Both the position numbers and the translations under genes were made by a program. From Bacteroidota bacterium (GTDB lineage Bacteria; Bacteroidota; Bacteroidia; Bacteroidales; Porphyromonadaceae): a stretch of 64,000 nucleotides of DNA. The stretch lies in NCBI GenBank assembly GCA_023396255.1, contig JAEWWU010000004.1, positions 1 to 64,000 on the forward strand. The letters are read 5' to 3'. This document shows positions 50,815 through 59,225 of this stretch, piece after piece; position 1 is the first letter of the stretch, and the number at the start of each line of letters is the position of its first letter. The notes under the pieces are model-generated. The model was not told where the DNA came from and did not search any database. It saw only the letters and a program-made list of their open reading frames with translations.

Positions 50815-52503
50815 TTATCTCTCAAAAAGAGCTTTTACTGCGGGACTCATTAAATGAGGAGCGAACTCCAAATCGCCCAAAGCCCTTGTCAAGAGAGAAC
50901 GATCCATTGAAAAAGCTTTTGTCAAGTTAGCCGCCAATTCTTGTACATCATTGCTACGAGCCGCAATAACTGCTCGCAAATAGTAGTTGACTGCATCTGC
51001 AACAGGCAAAGATTTCAAAGTTTGCAAAGCATCGGCATACTGCTTGTTGAGAATTTGCGCCACTGCCGTGTTGCGAGAAGGAACTACTCCCAACGATTTC
51101 ACCGCATCTTGCACTCGTCCTTGCGAAAGATACAACAATCCCAACGCTCTGTCTGCTTCGGGGATATCGGTTGCACGACCAAGAAGTTCTTGCGCTTTTT
51201 CAATCTGATTGTCCTCCAAAGCCAACAAAGCCATATTTACATTCGTGTAAGAATTATTCTCTACCGAAGCCGCCTTGGCAAACCACTCTTGGGCTTTTCC
51301 TTTATCTCCATTTTGCAAATAAAGAGCAGCAATATTATTGTAAGCTCGGTAATCTTTCGGCGACAACTTAACTGCATTGAGATAGATTCCCAACTTTTCA
51401 GAATGATCCTTGGTAAGAGTTGCTGCGTGGAGCAATTCATCAGGACGCAAACGGGCAGGATTGGAAGAAGCCAATTGTTGTATTTCTTCATCGCTCTTAC
51501 CCAAATCTGTTACTGTAGCAATCAATCTAGATCGCCTCAATTGAGGCAAGATTTCATCTGCTAATTGTCGGAAGACAAAAGATAGATTCTTGATTTCTCG
51601 CTCGCGATCTTCCGGATCTTGGTACATAGAAAGAACTCTAAGAACCAATTCCTTATCTTGTATGTTGCTACGCTCCAGCAGTTCACGAAACCCTTCCCAG
51701 TCTTGAGAGGTGTAGTGAGCTGTCATAGGCACATCTTTCAAATCTTTCTTAATAGCAGATGTTGTATTTTTTTCTCGCTGAGCAGATAGCTTTTCGTTCA
51801 ACTCAACCCCTCCATCAGGCGAAGCATAAGCTTGTATCTCCACTTCGACCTTCGTATTGGGCATTTGGCGAGCATTCTCCACCACATCTTTCCATTCTTG
51901 AACTCCGGCTTTACGAAGCTCCTTGGCACGCACCTCAGCTTGCTGTATAAGGAATTGAATATCGGCAGCATAAGAACCTTTGAGTTCTCTTCTAAAGTTA
52001 TCAGGAGCCCAAGCCGGCTCCGTCCCGGAAATATTCGCCCACTCTGTGGTGGTAATCATCCCTTCAGCTACTTTGAGGGGAGGTAAAGACATTTTTTTCC
52101 CCTTAATATCACTTTCTATGTGCAAGAAAAGTTCGCTGCGAGCCATATCAGCCTCATAAGGAAAAGAGAACTCCATAGTTTGTACCCCACCATCACGGTA
52201 ACTGACGGTTCGATAGTTTCCCTCGTACGATTCACCTTGGTAGGTGTAGGTAGGAGCCGAAGACATTCGTCCGGCAAAATGGAGCACAGGAGTTACCCGA
52301 ACTATCCCTTTCTTGGGAAACCATTTGGCAGGAAAACTCACCGACAATTGCACGGGAACTTGATTGCCCACCCTTTCCATTGGTTGAGGTGTTACTCGAA
52401 TTTGAGATGTTGTCAGCGGTTTCAGCTTAGGCGAACAAGCTGTAAAGCTGATCACCACAATGCATAACATCAATAATTGCGCAATCTGAAAAAAACGTTT
52501 CAT
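50815..52503 (-). CDS. TPR lipoprotein with OmpA-like domain
   Basis: 562 residues from the ATG at 52503 (MKRFFQIAQ); the in-frame ATG at 52542 lies inside yfhO. The signal peptide ends in lipobox FTAC. The N-terminal ~160 residues form a beta-rich domain. An OmpA-like segment follows near residues 225-260 (VEVEIQAYASPDGG, LSAQREK). The C-terminal ~220 residues carry tetratricopeptide repeats (YRAYNNIAALYLQNGDKGKA, YTNVNMALLALEDNQIEKA). It is probably outer-membrane anchored and bridges to peptidoglycan or partners. It lies 28 bp after yfhO, last in the operon. Confidence 0.8.
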   Translation of the reverse strand: MKRFFQIAQLLMLCIVVISFTACSPKLKPLTTSQIRVTPQPMERVGNQVPVQLSVSFPAKWFPKKGIVRVTPVLHFAGRMSSAPTYTYQGESYEGNYRTVSYRDGGVQTMEFSFPYEADMARSELFLHIESDIKGKKMSLPPLKVAEGMITTTEWANISGTEPAWAPDNFRRELKGSYAADIQFLIQQAEVRAKELRKAGVQEWKDVVENARQMPNTKVEVEIQAYASPDGGVELNEKLSAQREKNTTSAIKKDLKDVPMTAHYTSQDWEGFRELLERSNIQDKELVLRVLSMYQDPEDREREIKNLSFVFRQLADEILPQLRRSRLIATVTDLGKSDEEIQQLASSNPARLRPDELLHAATLTKDHSEKLGIYLNAVKLSPKDYRAYNNIAALYLQNGDKGKAQEWFAKAASVENNSYTNVNMALLALEDNQIEKAQELLGRATDIPEADRALGLLYLSQGRVQDAVKSLGVVPSRNTAVAQILNKQYADALQTLKSLPVADAVNYYLRAVIAARSNDVQELAANLTKAFSMDRSLLTRALGDLEFAPHLMSPAVKALFER

Positions 52504-52531
52504 AAATGTAATTCCTATTTTTAGTATGTAA

Positions 52532-55171
52532 TTAAGATCCAATATACCAATTTAAAGATTTGCTTTTCCTACGGACAAATCGCCCAAAAATCCAGATAAG
52601 AAGGGCTGTTACAAGTGTTCCCAAAGCCACCCAGGCAACAGTTTCTGTACAACTTAAAGAACGAGGATGAAATTCAAAAACAATCTCGTGTTCTCCTTTC
52701 GGCAAGACTGCTGCACGAAGAATATAATTAGCTCTCAATATTTCGGCAGGCTTGCCATCAATGGTCAAATTCCACCCGTGGGGGTAATATATTTCTGAAA
52801 AGACAGCAAGAGAAGCCCGAGGAGACTGACTATGGTACACCACTTTATCCGACGAATGTTTTACAAGTTTTATAAAAGAGACAGTATCCGATGCGGATAA
52901 CACCGGAATAGGATTTTGATCTCTTGTTACGAAAGTCTTGTTTACAACTGCCGTTTTCCGCAAATCACACTCATCAAGGGCCTTCATCTCACCATTGGCA
53001 TCCTCAACCACACACACATCTTTTACAAACCACGCTGGTCCAAAGGCTTTGGTATTGCGTATTGGAATTGTTCTTCCTCCTTGTGTAGGCATTATGATAT
53101 AGCGAGTATTAAGCATATTGAGCACTTGATACGGGCTAATTGCCGTCTGTTCACTATGCATAGACAAAGAATCCGATGTTTTTTCACCCGCTGTCTCTTG
53201 ATAAAAAGCGGGAATAGCCTTGTTCAACTGGTGATCTATAAGGTCTTGATAGCGTTGCAATTTTGCCGGATGATAGCCCCCAACACTCTTGTGCCAATTG
53301 CTCGTTGTTGCATCATTAAAGGTACTGACAGCCAAATTGAGCACTCTGTATCCGGGCTCCTTGTCCATCAAAATCTGCACATCTGCTTCTGTTTTGGGAA
53401 TTGCTTTCGCTTGAATTTGAGCCTTTGGAATAAACATTTCATCATGCAAGTAACGCTTATCCACAGACCACAAATCTGCCAATGTAATAATGGAAACAAG
53501 AGCTATTACTACTCCCTTATTTATCTTGTTCCTGGCATATAAGACAATTGCCGAAATACTCAGCAAGAGGATGATAAGAGAGCGCCAAACATCTGCTCTA
53601 AAAACAGATATCCGCACATCTTGCAACAAATTCTGGGCTTCTGCATAAGCCGAATCTTGCATCATTGCTTGAGTAAAAAAGATTTGCTCTTGCTCCGAAA
53701 CGAAAGAGAAGAAAACATTTGGTACAATCAAAAACAAGAATAATAAAGATAGAACCAATACGGCAGGAACCCACGCTTTGCGCTCACGAATCATTTGTTT
53801 TGGATTTTGCAAAATCGCGACCAAGGCCAATACTGCCAAAGCGGGGATTGTAAACTCAGCAATTACCAATATGGACGAAACGGCTCTGAATTTACTATAC
53901 ATAGGGACCCAGTCTATAAAGAAATCGGTCAACGGCATAAAATTTTTCCCAAACGATAGCAAAACAGAAAAAATGGTACTCACGACCAATGTCCACTTAA
54001 TCGGACCACGCACAACAAAAAGGCCTATCGTAAAAAGGAGAAAAACAAAGGCTCCAACATATACCGGACCTGATGTAAAAGGCTGATCTCCCCAATACGA
54101 AGAAAACTGTCCCAAGAAGGGTTGAATATGTGATGGAGTTTGCGCAAACTCTTTCTTGTGTTGTGACATAGAGCCACTCGCCCCTCCTTTGAGATTGGGC
54201 ACCAAAAGGGTCCATATCTCACCAACGCCATAACTCCACTGGGTGATGTACTCTTTGCTCAAACCCTCCCTATTAATAGAGAGGCAGTCCATCTCATTTT
54301 CCTTTTCTCCAGGAGGTGGTAAAGTTAATTCTGCCCCCCCACGCATCGTTTCTTTGCTGTACTCATAAGTATGATAAAGGTTTGAGCAGTTTACAGCAAC
54401 CCCTACAATTCCCGCTAATACCATTATGGAGAATGACCTAAAGAAGGCTGATAAACGCTTCTTCTTGAGGCTCTCTACAAAATAGGATATCACTAGTATG
54501 AGCATCACAAAAAAGAAATAATAGGTCATCTGCACGTGGTTGGCAAGGATTTGCAACGCTACTCCCAGTGCCATCAAAAGCCCTCCCCATAAATAACGTT
54601 CCTTATAAATCCAAACCACCCCTGCCAAAGTCGGTGGTATAAAACAAAGAGCTGTAAGCTTCCAAATATGTCCGGCAGCTATCAAAATCAAAAAATAGGA
54701 TGAAAAGGCCCACATAACAGCTCCCAAGGCAGACATCCATTGCCTTACGCCAAGAGATCTCATAAAAAAGAAAAAACCTCCCATAAGAGCAAATAGCAAC
54801 CAAGCATAAGCCCCCATTATATCAAAAGGCTTACGTAAGGTTATAAAGTCTTGAAAAAACTGTAAAGGAGCAGTGGATGGGTAAGAAGGAGAAATCTGAT
54901 ACATCGGCATTCCTCCAAAGATAGAATTAGTCCAGTAATGCTTTCCCCCCTCTGCTTTCACATCGCTGGCAATACCAATTGTGCCTGCTACATCTTGCTG
55001 GAAAAGCTCCCTCCCCTCGAAAATAGAAGGAACAAAGAATGCCACCGAAAGAAGCGCAAACAAAACAATTACCAGGCAAGTTTGTGCATAGGGCCGTTGC
55101 CAAAAAGAAACCCCGGAAGAACTGTTCATTTGCATACATTCATTATCTCTTCGTTCCTCTCTCATACCCAT
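52532..55171 (-). CDS. YfhO-family membrane protein
   Basis: 879 residues. About 12-13 membrane helices fill the N-terminal two thirds (VIVLFALLSVAFFVPSIF, FALMGGFFFFMRSLG, then several between 395 and 575), with extracytoplasmic loops containing GGMPMYQISP and NHVQMTYYFF. A C-terminal extracytoplasmic part contains NMLNTRYIIMP and SEIYYPHGWNLTIDG, and a last membrane helix precedes the basic tail. These are typical of the YfhO family, GT-C-like proteins linked to glycosylation of envelope polymers. Its ATG overlaps the stop of the upstream glycosyltransferase (TAATG). ATGs 12 and 14 codons further in are alternatives. The adjacent glycosyltransferase suggests a joint glycosylation step. Confidence 0.88.
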   Translation of the reverse strand: MGMREERRDNECMQMNSSSGVSFWQRPYAQTCLVIVLFALLSVAFFVPSIFEGRELFQQDVAGTIGIASDVKAEGGKHYWTNSIFGGMPMYQISPSYPSTAPLQFFQDFITLRKPFDIMGAYAWLLFALMGGFFFFMRSLGVRQWMSALGAVMWAFSSYFLILIAAGHIWKLTALCFIPPTLAGVVWIYKERYLWGGLLMALGVALQILANHVQMTYYFFFVMLILVISYFVESLKKKRLSAFFRSFSIMVLAGIVGVAVNCSNLYHTYEYSKETMRGGAELTLPPPGEKENEMDCLSINREGLSKEYITQWSYGVGEIWTLLVPNLKGGASGSMSQHKKEFAQTPSHIQPFLGQFSSYWGDQPFTSGPVYVGAFVFLLFTIGLFVVRGPIKWTLVVSTIFSVLLSFGKNFMPLTDFFIDWVPMYSKFRAVSSILVIAEFTIPALAVLALVAILQNPKQMIRERKAWVPAVLVLSLLFLFLIVPNVFFSFVSEQEQIFFTQAMMQDSAYAEAQNLLQDVRISVFRADVWRSLIILLLSISAIVLYARNKINKGVVIALVSIITLADLWSVDKRYLHDEMFIPKAQIQAKAIPKTEADVQILMDKEPGYRVLNLAVSTFNDATTSNWHKSVGGYHPAKLQRYQDLIDHQLNKAIPAFYQETAGEKTSDSLSMHSEQTAISPYQVLNMLNTRYIIMPTQGGRTIPIRNTKAFGPAWFVKDVCVVEDANGEMKALDECDLRKTAVVNKTFVTRDQNPIPVLSASDTVSFIKLVKHSSDKVVYHSQSPRASLAVFSEIYYPHGWNLTIDGKPAEILRANYILRAAVLPKGEHEIVFEFHPRSLSCTETVAWVALGTLVTALLIWIFGRFVRRKSKSLNWYIGS

Positions 55172-56175
55172 TAATTGTGTTTAGTTGAAAACGTCTTTGT
55201 GGTAAATTCCCTGCTCTGCAGAATGTAACAACACCAAGCTGCATATAGATATCCCGTACCATAGCCCAATAATTGTGTCCACGTTGCTGGAATAGACAGC
55301 AAGGCAACCGCCAGACTACGATTGAGCCGCAACGAATCGATAAATATCACCAACATCAAAAGCCCTACTCCCCACCACAAAGACGGGATAAAGAGGGAAG
55401 CTATGAACCAACCGAGAGTACTTATTGTAAATAACGAAGGCAAAAGATAGACCCACCTCATAGTTCCTGGATGTCGCTGCGAAAGATGCACCCGTGCTAT
55501 ACCGAAATTAAAAACTTGCTTAAAGAATTTTTTGAAATCAATTCGTCTCTTATGAAAAACACCAGCCCCGGGATATAGCCGAACTCTATGCCCTGCTTCA
55601 TACAAGCGCATAGAAAAATCTATGTCCTCACCAAAACGCATAGAACGTTCGAAGCCACCCAAAGAACGATATACAGAAGCTCGGCATCCCAGATTGAAAC
55701 TTCTCGGATAATATTTCTTGGTCAGGCGATGCCTGCCTCCTCTAATTCCACCCGTTGTTAGAAAAGAAGTCATAGCATAATTGATCGCTTTCTGCACCGA
55801 GCTAAAGGATATGTCCGCCATATCAGGACCTCCAAAAGCATCACAAGCCGGGTCTTGTTCCAATTCGCTCGCCACTCGAGACAAGTAATCAACAGGCAAA
55901 ACGACATCCGAATCTAAGATTATGAAGAAGTCTCCTTGGGCTTCTTTTGCCCCCACGTTGCGAGCATTTGCCGGTCCTCCATTGGGTATTTCCACATAGC
56001 GGATAGGCATTTTATCTTCATAATCGGATACCACCAACCGACTTTTAAAAGAACTCCCGTCTTCGATTACAACGACCTCATAATTGGGAGGAGACTCTTG
56101 ACTATACAAACTCTGCAGGAGTTCTTTCAACTCTTGCGGACGATTGTAGACAGGAATTATAATGGAAAAAAGCAT
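55171..56175 (-). CDS. Family 2 glycosyltransferase with C-terminal membrane helices
   Basis: 334 residues. GT-A signatures: FSIIIPVYNRPQELKELL, VVVIEDGSS, the DxD in FIILDSDVVLP, GRHRLTKKYYPRSFNLG, GEDIDFSMRLYEAG and HKRR. The last ~100 residues hold about three membrane helices. It would transfer a sugar to a lipid-linked or envelope acceptor at the inner membrane. It lies between cysS (45 bp) and yfhO (overlap), probably the glycosylation partner of YfhO. Confidence 0.9.
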   Translation of the reverse strand: MLFSIIIPVYNRPQELKELLQSLYSQESPPNYEVVVIEDGSSFKSRLVVSDYEDKMPIRYVEIPNGGPANARNVGAKEAQGDFFIILDSDVVLPVDYLSRVASELEQDPACDAFGGPDMADISFSSVQKAINYAMTSFLTTGGIRGGRHRLTKKYYPRSFNLGCRASVYRSLGGFERSMRFGEDIDFSMRLYEAGHRVRLYPGAGVFHKRRIDFKKFFKQVFNFGIARVHLSQRHPGTMRWVYLLPSLFTISTLGWFIASLFIPSLWWGVGLLMLVIFIDSLRLNRSLAVALLSIPATWTQLLGYGTGYLYAAWCCYILQSREFTTKTFSTKHN

Positions 56176-56220
56176 ACGAAAGCCCTAATCAACTAAAGCC
56201 TACACGAGTGAGGGGACTTG

Positions 56221-57705
56221 CTACCTGCGCAATTTCCACTCTACTCCCGCTTTAGTGTCCATTACATCAAACCCCAAGGCTGCCAACTTGTCTCTAATCA
56301 AATCCGATGTGGTCCAATCTTTAGCCAACTTAGCCTTGGCACGTAACTCTAGTAAAAGGTCAACCGCGCCCGAATAGGCCTCCCCTGCCGAAGAATTGAA
56401 AACTACTTCAGGGCCGATCTCTATTAGGCCGAGAATATCAAATAGATACAAACGATATGTTGCTCTCAATTCGGCAATTTGCCCCGCAGTAAGTTTTGCT
56501 TGACCGTTATGAACAGAATTGATCAATTTAGCAGCCTCGAAAAGAGCTGCAATCACCATAGGGGTATTAAGATCATCATTCATTGCTTTGGCACACTGCT
56601 GTGCCAAAGATTCAGGCTCTAAAGATGCTTGCTCAGACGGTTGCAATCCCTCTAAAACTTGAGCTGCGTCTTGCAATCTCTGCAATCCCTTCTGAGCAGC
56701 CTCCAAGGCAGCATTACTAAAATCTACCGTACCTCTATAATGAGCACTTAATATGAAGAAACGAATCGTCATGGGACTGTACGCTCGATGTAATTTAGGA
56801 TGGTTTCCCGTAAAAAACTGTTCCAACGTAATGAAGTTTCCCAAACTTTTACCCATTTTCTGTCCTTCTATGGTAATCATATTATTGTGCATCCAGTAAT
56901 GTACAATGGGCTTACCATAAGCTGCTACCGACTGTGCAATCTCACATTCGTGGTGCGGGAAGATCAAATCCATTCCCCCCCCGTGAATATCGAATTCCTC
57001 TCCAAGATATTTGTGTCCCATCGCTGTACACTCACAGTGCCACCCGGGGAAACCATCACTCCAAGGGCTGGGCCAACGCATTATATGCTCCGGTTGAGCC
57101 TTTTTCCACAAAGCAAAATCAAGAGGATTTCGCTTCTCGCTTTGCCCGTCAAGGGAACGTGTATTGCTAAGCATATCCTCTATATTGCGCCCACTCAATT
57201 TTCCGTACCCATACTGTCGATTAAACTTCTCAACATCAAAATAAACAGACCCTTGGCTCTCGTATGCGAAACCCGCTTCTAAGATCTGTTTGACCAACTC
57301 TATCTGTTCTATTATGTGTCCGGATGCCAAAGGCTCTATACTTGGAGGCAACACGTTGAGTTGCTCCATATTTTGTCTGTAACGTGTTAGGTAGTGATAG
57401 GCGACCTCCATAGGCTCCAACTGTTCCAACTTCGCCTTTTGCACTATTTTGTCTTCCCCATCATCAGCATCGTGTTCCAAATGCCCTACGTCGGTGATAT
57501 TGCGCACATAACGCACTTTGTAACCCAAGTGACGGAGATAACGAAAAAGGACGTCAAAAGTTATAGCTGGCCGAGCATGCCCCAAATGAGCATCTCCGTA
57601 AACGGTAGGGCCACATACATATAACCCCACGTGAGGAGGGTGAATAGGAATAAACTGTTCTTTCTTTCGCGAAAGCGTACTGTATATTTTAAGTTTGTGT
57701 TCCAT
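56221..57705 (-). CDS. cysS: Cysteinyl-tRNA synthetase
   Basis: 494 residues. Class I signatures: HIGH as AHLGHARP near residues 38-45, and KMSKS as KMGKS near 284. Zinc ligands are in YVCGPTVYG, WHCECTAMG and FPHHECEIAQS. NITDVGHL is also typical. It charges tRNA-Cys. It heads the operon cysS-glycosyltransferase-yfhO-TPR lipoprotein. Confidence 0.97.
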   Translation of the reverse strand: MEHKLKIYSTLSRKKEQFIPIHPPHVGLYVCGPTVYGDAHLGHARPAITFDVLFRYLRHLGYKVRYVRNITDVGHLEHDADDGEDKIVQKAKLEQLEPMEVAYHYLTRYRQNMEQLNVLPPSIEPLASGHIIEQIELVKQILEAGFAYESQGSVYFDVEKFNRQYGYGKLSGRNIEDMLSNTRSLDGQSEKRNPLDFALWKKAQPEHIMRWPSPWSDGFPGWHCECTAMGHKYLGEEFDIHGGGMDLIFPHHECEIAQSVAAYGKPIVHYWMHNNMITIEGQKMGKSLGNFITLEQFFTGNHPKLHRAYSPMTIRFFILSAHYRGTVDFSNAALEAAQKGLQRLQDAAQVLEGLQPSEQASLEPESLAQQCAKAMNDDLNTPMVIAALFEAAKLINSVHNGQAKLTAGQIAELRATYRLYLFDILGLIEIGPEVVFNSSAGEAYSGAVDLLLELRAKAKLAKDWTTSDLIRDKLAALGFDVMDTKAGVEWKLRR

Positions 57706-57728
57706 TTTTTCTTAGTATTTCTGTTCTG

Positions 57729-57736
57729 CAAAGGTA
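57729..57736 (-). promoter_or_regulatory. cysS operon promoter -7 box
   Basis: TACCTTTG on the minus strand, 23 bp upstream of the cysS ATG. Confidence 0.65.
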
Positions 57737-57908
57737 AGCGGTTTTCTTATTAATATCAATCTCTCCTCTCTGGGGTGACCTTTCGCCTTCAGATCTTTTT
57801 TCGACAGCACATCAAACATCGGTTTCCTATTTGTGAAAAGCTAAAACTCTGAGGTTAGTTGCAAAAAATGTACTACCTTGCAGTCTTGAAACAAATCTAA
57901 ACACAACG

Positions 57909-59225
57909 ATGACTCAGTTCGATTTGCAGGCGGGTCTCACTAGCCACATATCTGCCTCCCAATATCACCCCTCCAAAGAAATATTTCGCATCGATGATCA
58001 GGCCCTTGCCAAGCGCTTTTTGCGCTATGTATCTATGAATACTCAGAGTGATGAACACAGCACCACATTTCCATCCACAACCCAACAACTACAATTATTG
58101 GAATATTTGTGCACCGAATTACGACAAATAGGACTTAGCGAAGTTCTAATCGATTCATATGGATATGTAACTGCCAGTCTTACAGCTACTCCAGGCTATG
58201 AAAACACCCCTGTAATAGGATTCTTAGCACATGTAGATACAAGTCCCGACTTAAGCGGTGATAGTGTTTCTCCACAAATCATCCGTGATTACAACGGAAA
58301 AAGCATCTCGTTAGGGAAGACCAAAGGTAGCCTCTGTCCTTTAAATTTTCCGGAACTGAAAGAACTTATCGGACACACTCTAATTACGACAGATGGAACT
58401 ACCCTATTAGGAGCAGATGACAAAAGCGGTATTGCCATAATCATAACGGCTATGGAGCATTTGGTTCAGCATCCAGAAATCTCCCACGGAAAAATTCGGG
58501 TAGGCTTTACTCCTGACGAAGAAATCGGAAGAGGAGTTGATTTTTTTGATGTAGAAGCTTTTGGTGCTTCCTACGCTTATACCATAGATGGAGGAGCCGA
58601 AGGGGAGTTGGAGTATGAGAACTTCAATGCAGCAGGTGCAAACATTACCATTCGAGGAAGAAATATTCACCCCGGATCAGCCAAAGGGAAAATGATCAAT
58701 GCGCTACAGCTAGCTATAGACCTGCACTCCTTGTTACCAGCCACGCAACGCCCCGAACACACAGACCTGTACGAAGGCTTTTATCACTTAACAAATCTAA
58801 CAGGAAATGTAGAAGAAGCACGAATGCACTACATTATACGCGAACACGATACCCAAAAGTTTATTCAACTGAAGAATCAACTTCTTGAAGCTGTCCGGTT
58901 TATCAATAATAGGTATGACAACCCTCCTATCGAGATTTCTATAGAAGACCAGTACTACAATATGAAAAAGATTGTCTGTGCATACCCCGCGATTATAGAT
59001 AATGCCATTGCTGCTATCAAAGAAGCCGGCGTACAACCCATACTCAAACCCATACGAGGAGGTACAGATGGGGCGCGGCTCTCGTATATGGGATTACCCT
59101 GCCCCAACTTGTTTACAGGAGGGGCCAATTTTCACGGAAGATATGAGTACTGCTCTCTTGACAGTATGTGCCGTTCTGCTGAAACTTTATTGCATTTGTC
59201 TCACCTATGGACCTTGAAGCTCTGA
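57909..59225 (+). CDS. pepT: Peptidase T (tripeptide aminopeptidase)
   Basis: 438 residues of the M20 metallopeptidase family. Zinc and catalytic motifs: GFLAHVDTSPD, LLGADDKSGIA (bridging Asp), FTPDEEIGRG (catalytic Glu and ligand), AYTIDGG, and the C-terminal GGTDGARLSYMGLPCPN with NFHGRYEY. The usual PepT length is about 410, so the ~30 extra N-terminal residues are notable; a later start such as Met43 would cut into the fold. It cleaves the N-terminal residue of tripeptides in the cytoplasm, which fits a peptide-feeding organism. uvrA begins at the next base after its stop. Confidence 0.94.
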   Translation: MTQFDLQAGLTSHISASQYHPSKEIFRIDDQALAKRFLRYVSMNTQSDEHSTTFPSTTQQLQLLEYLCTELRQIGLSEVLIDSYGYVTASLTATPGYENTPVIGFLAHVDTSPDLSGDSVSPQIIRDYNGKSISLGKTKGSLCPLNFPELKELIGHTLITTDGTTLLGADDKSGIAIIITAMEHLVQHPEISHGKIRVGFTPDEEIGRGVDFFDVEAFGASYAYTIDGGAEGELEYENFNAAGANITIRGRNIHPGSAKGKMINALQLAIDLHSLLPATQRPEHTDLYEGFYHLTNLTGNVEEARMHYIIREHDTQKFIQLKNQLLEAVRFINNRYDNPPIEISIEDQYYNMKKIVCAYPAIIDNAIAAIKEAGVQPILKPIRGGTDGARLSYMGLPCPNLFTGGANFHGRYEYCSLDSMCRSAETLLHLSHLWTLKL

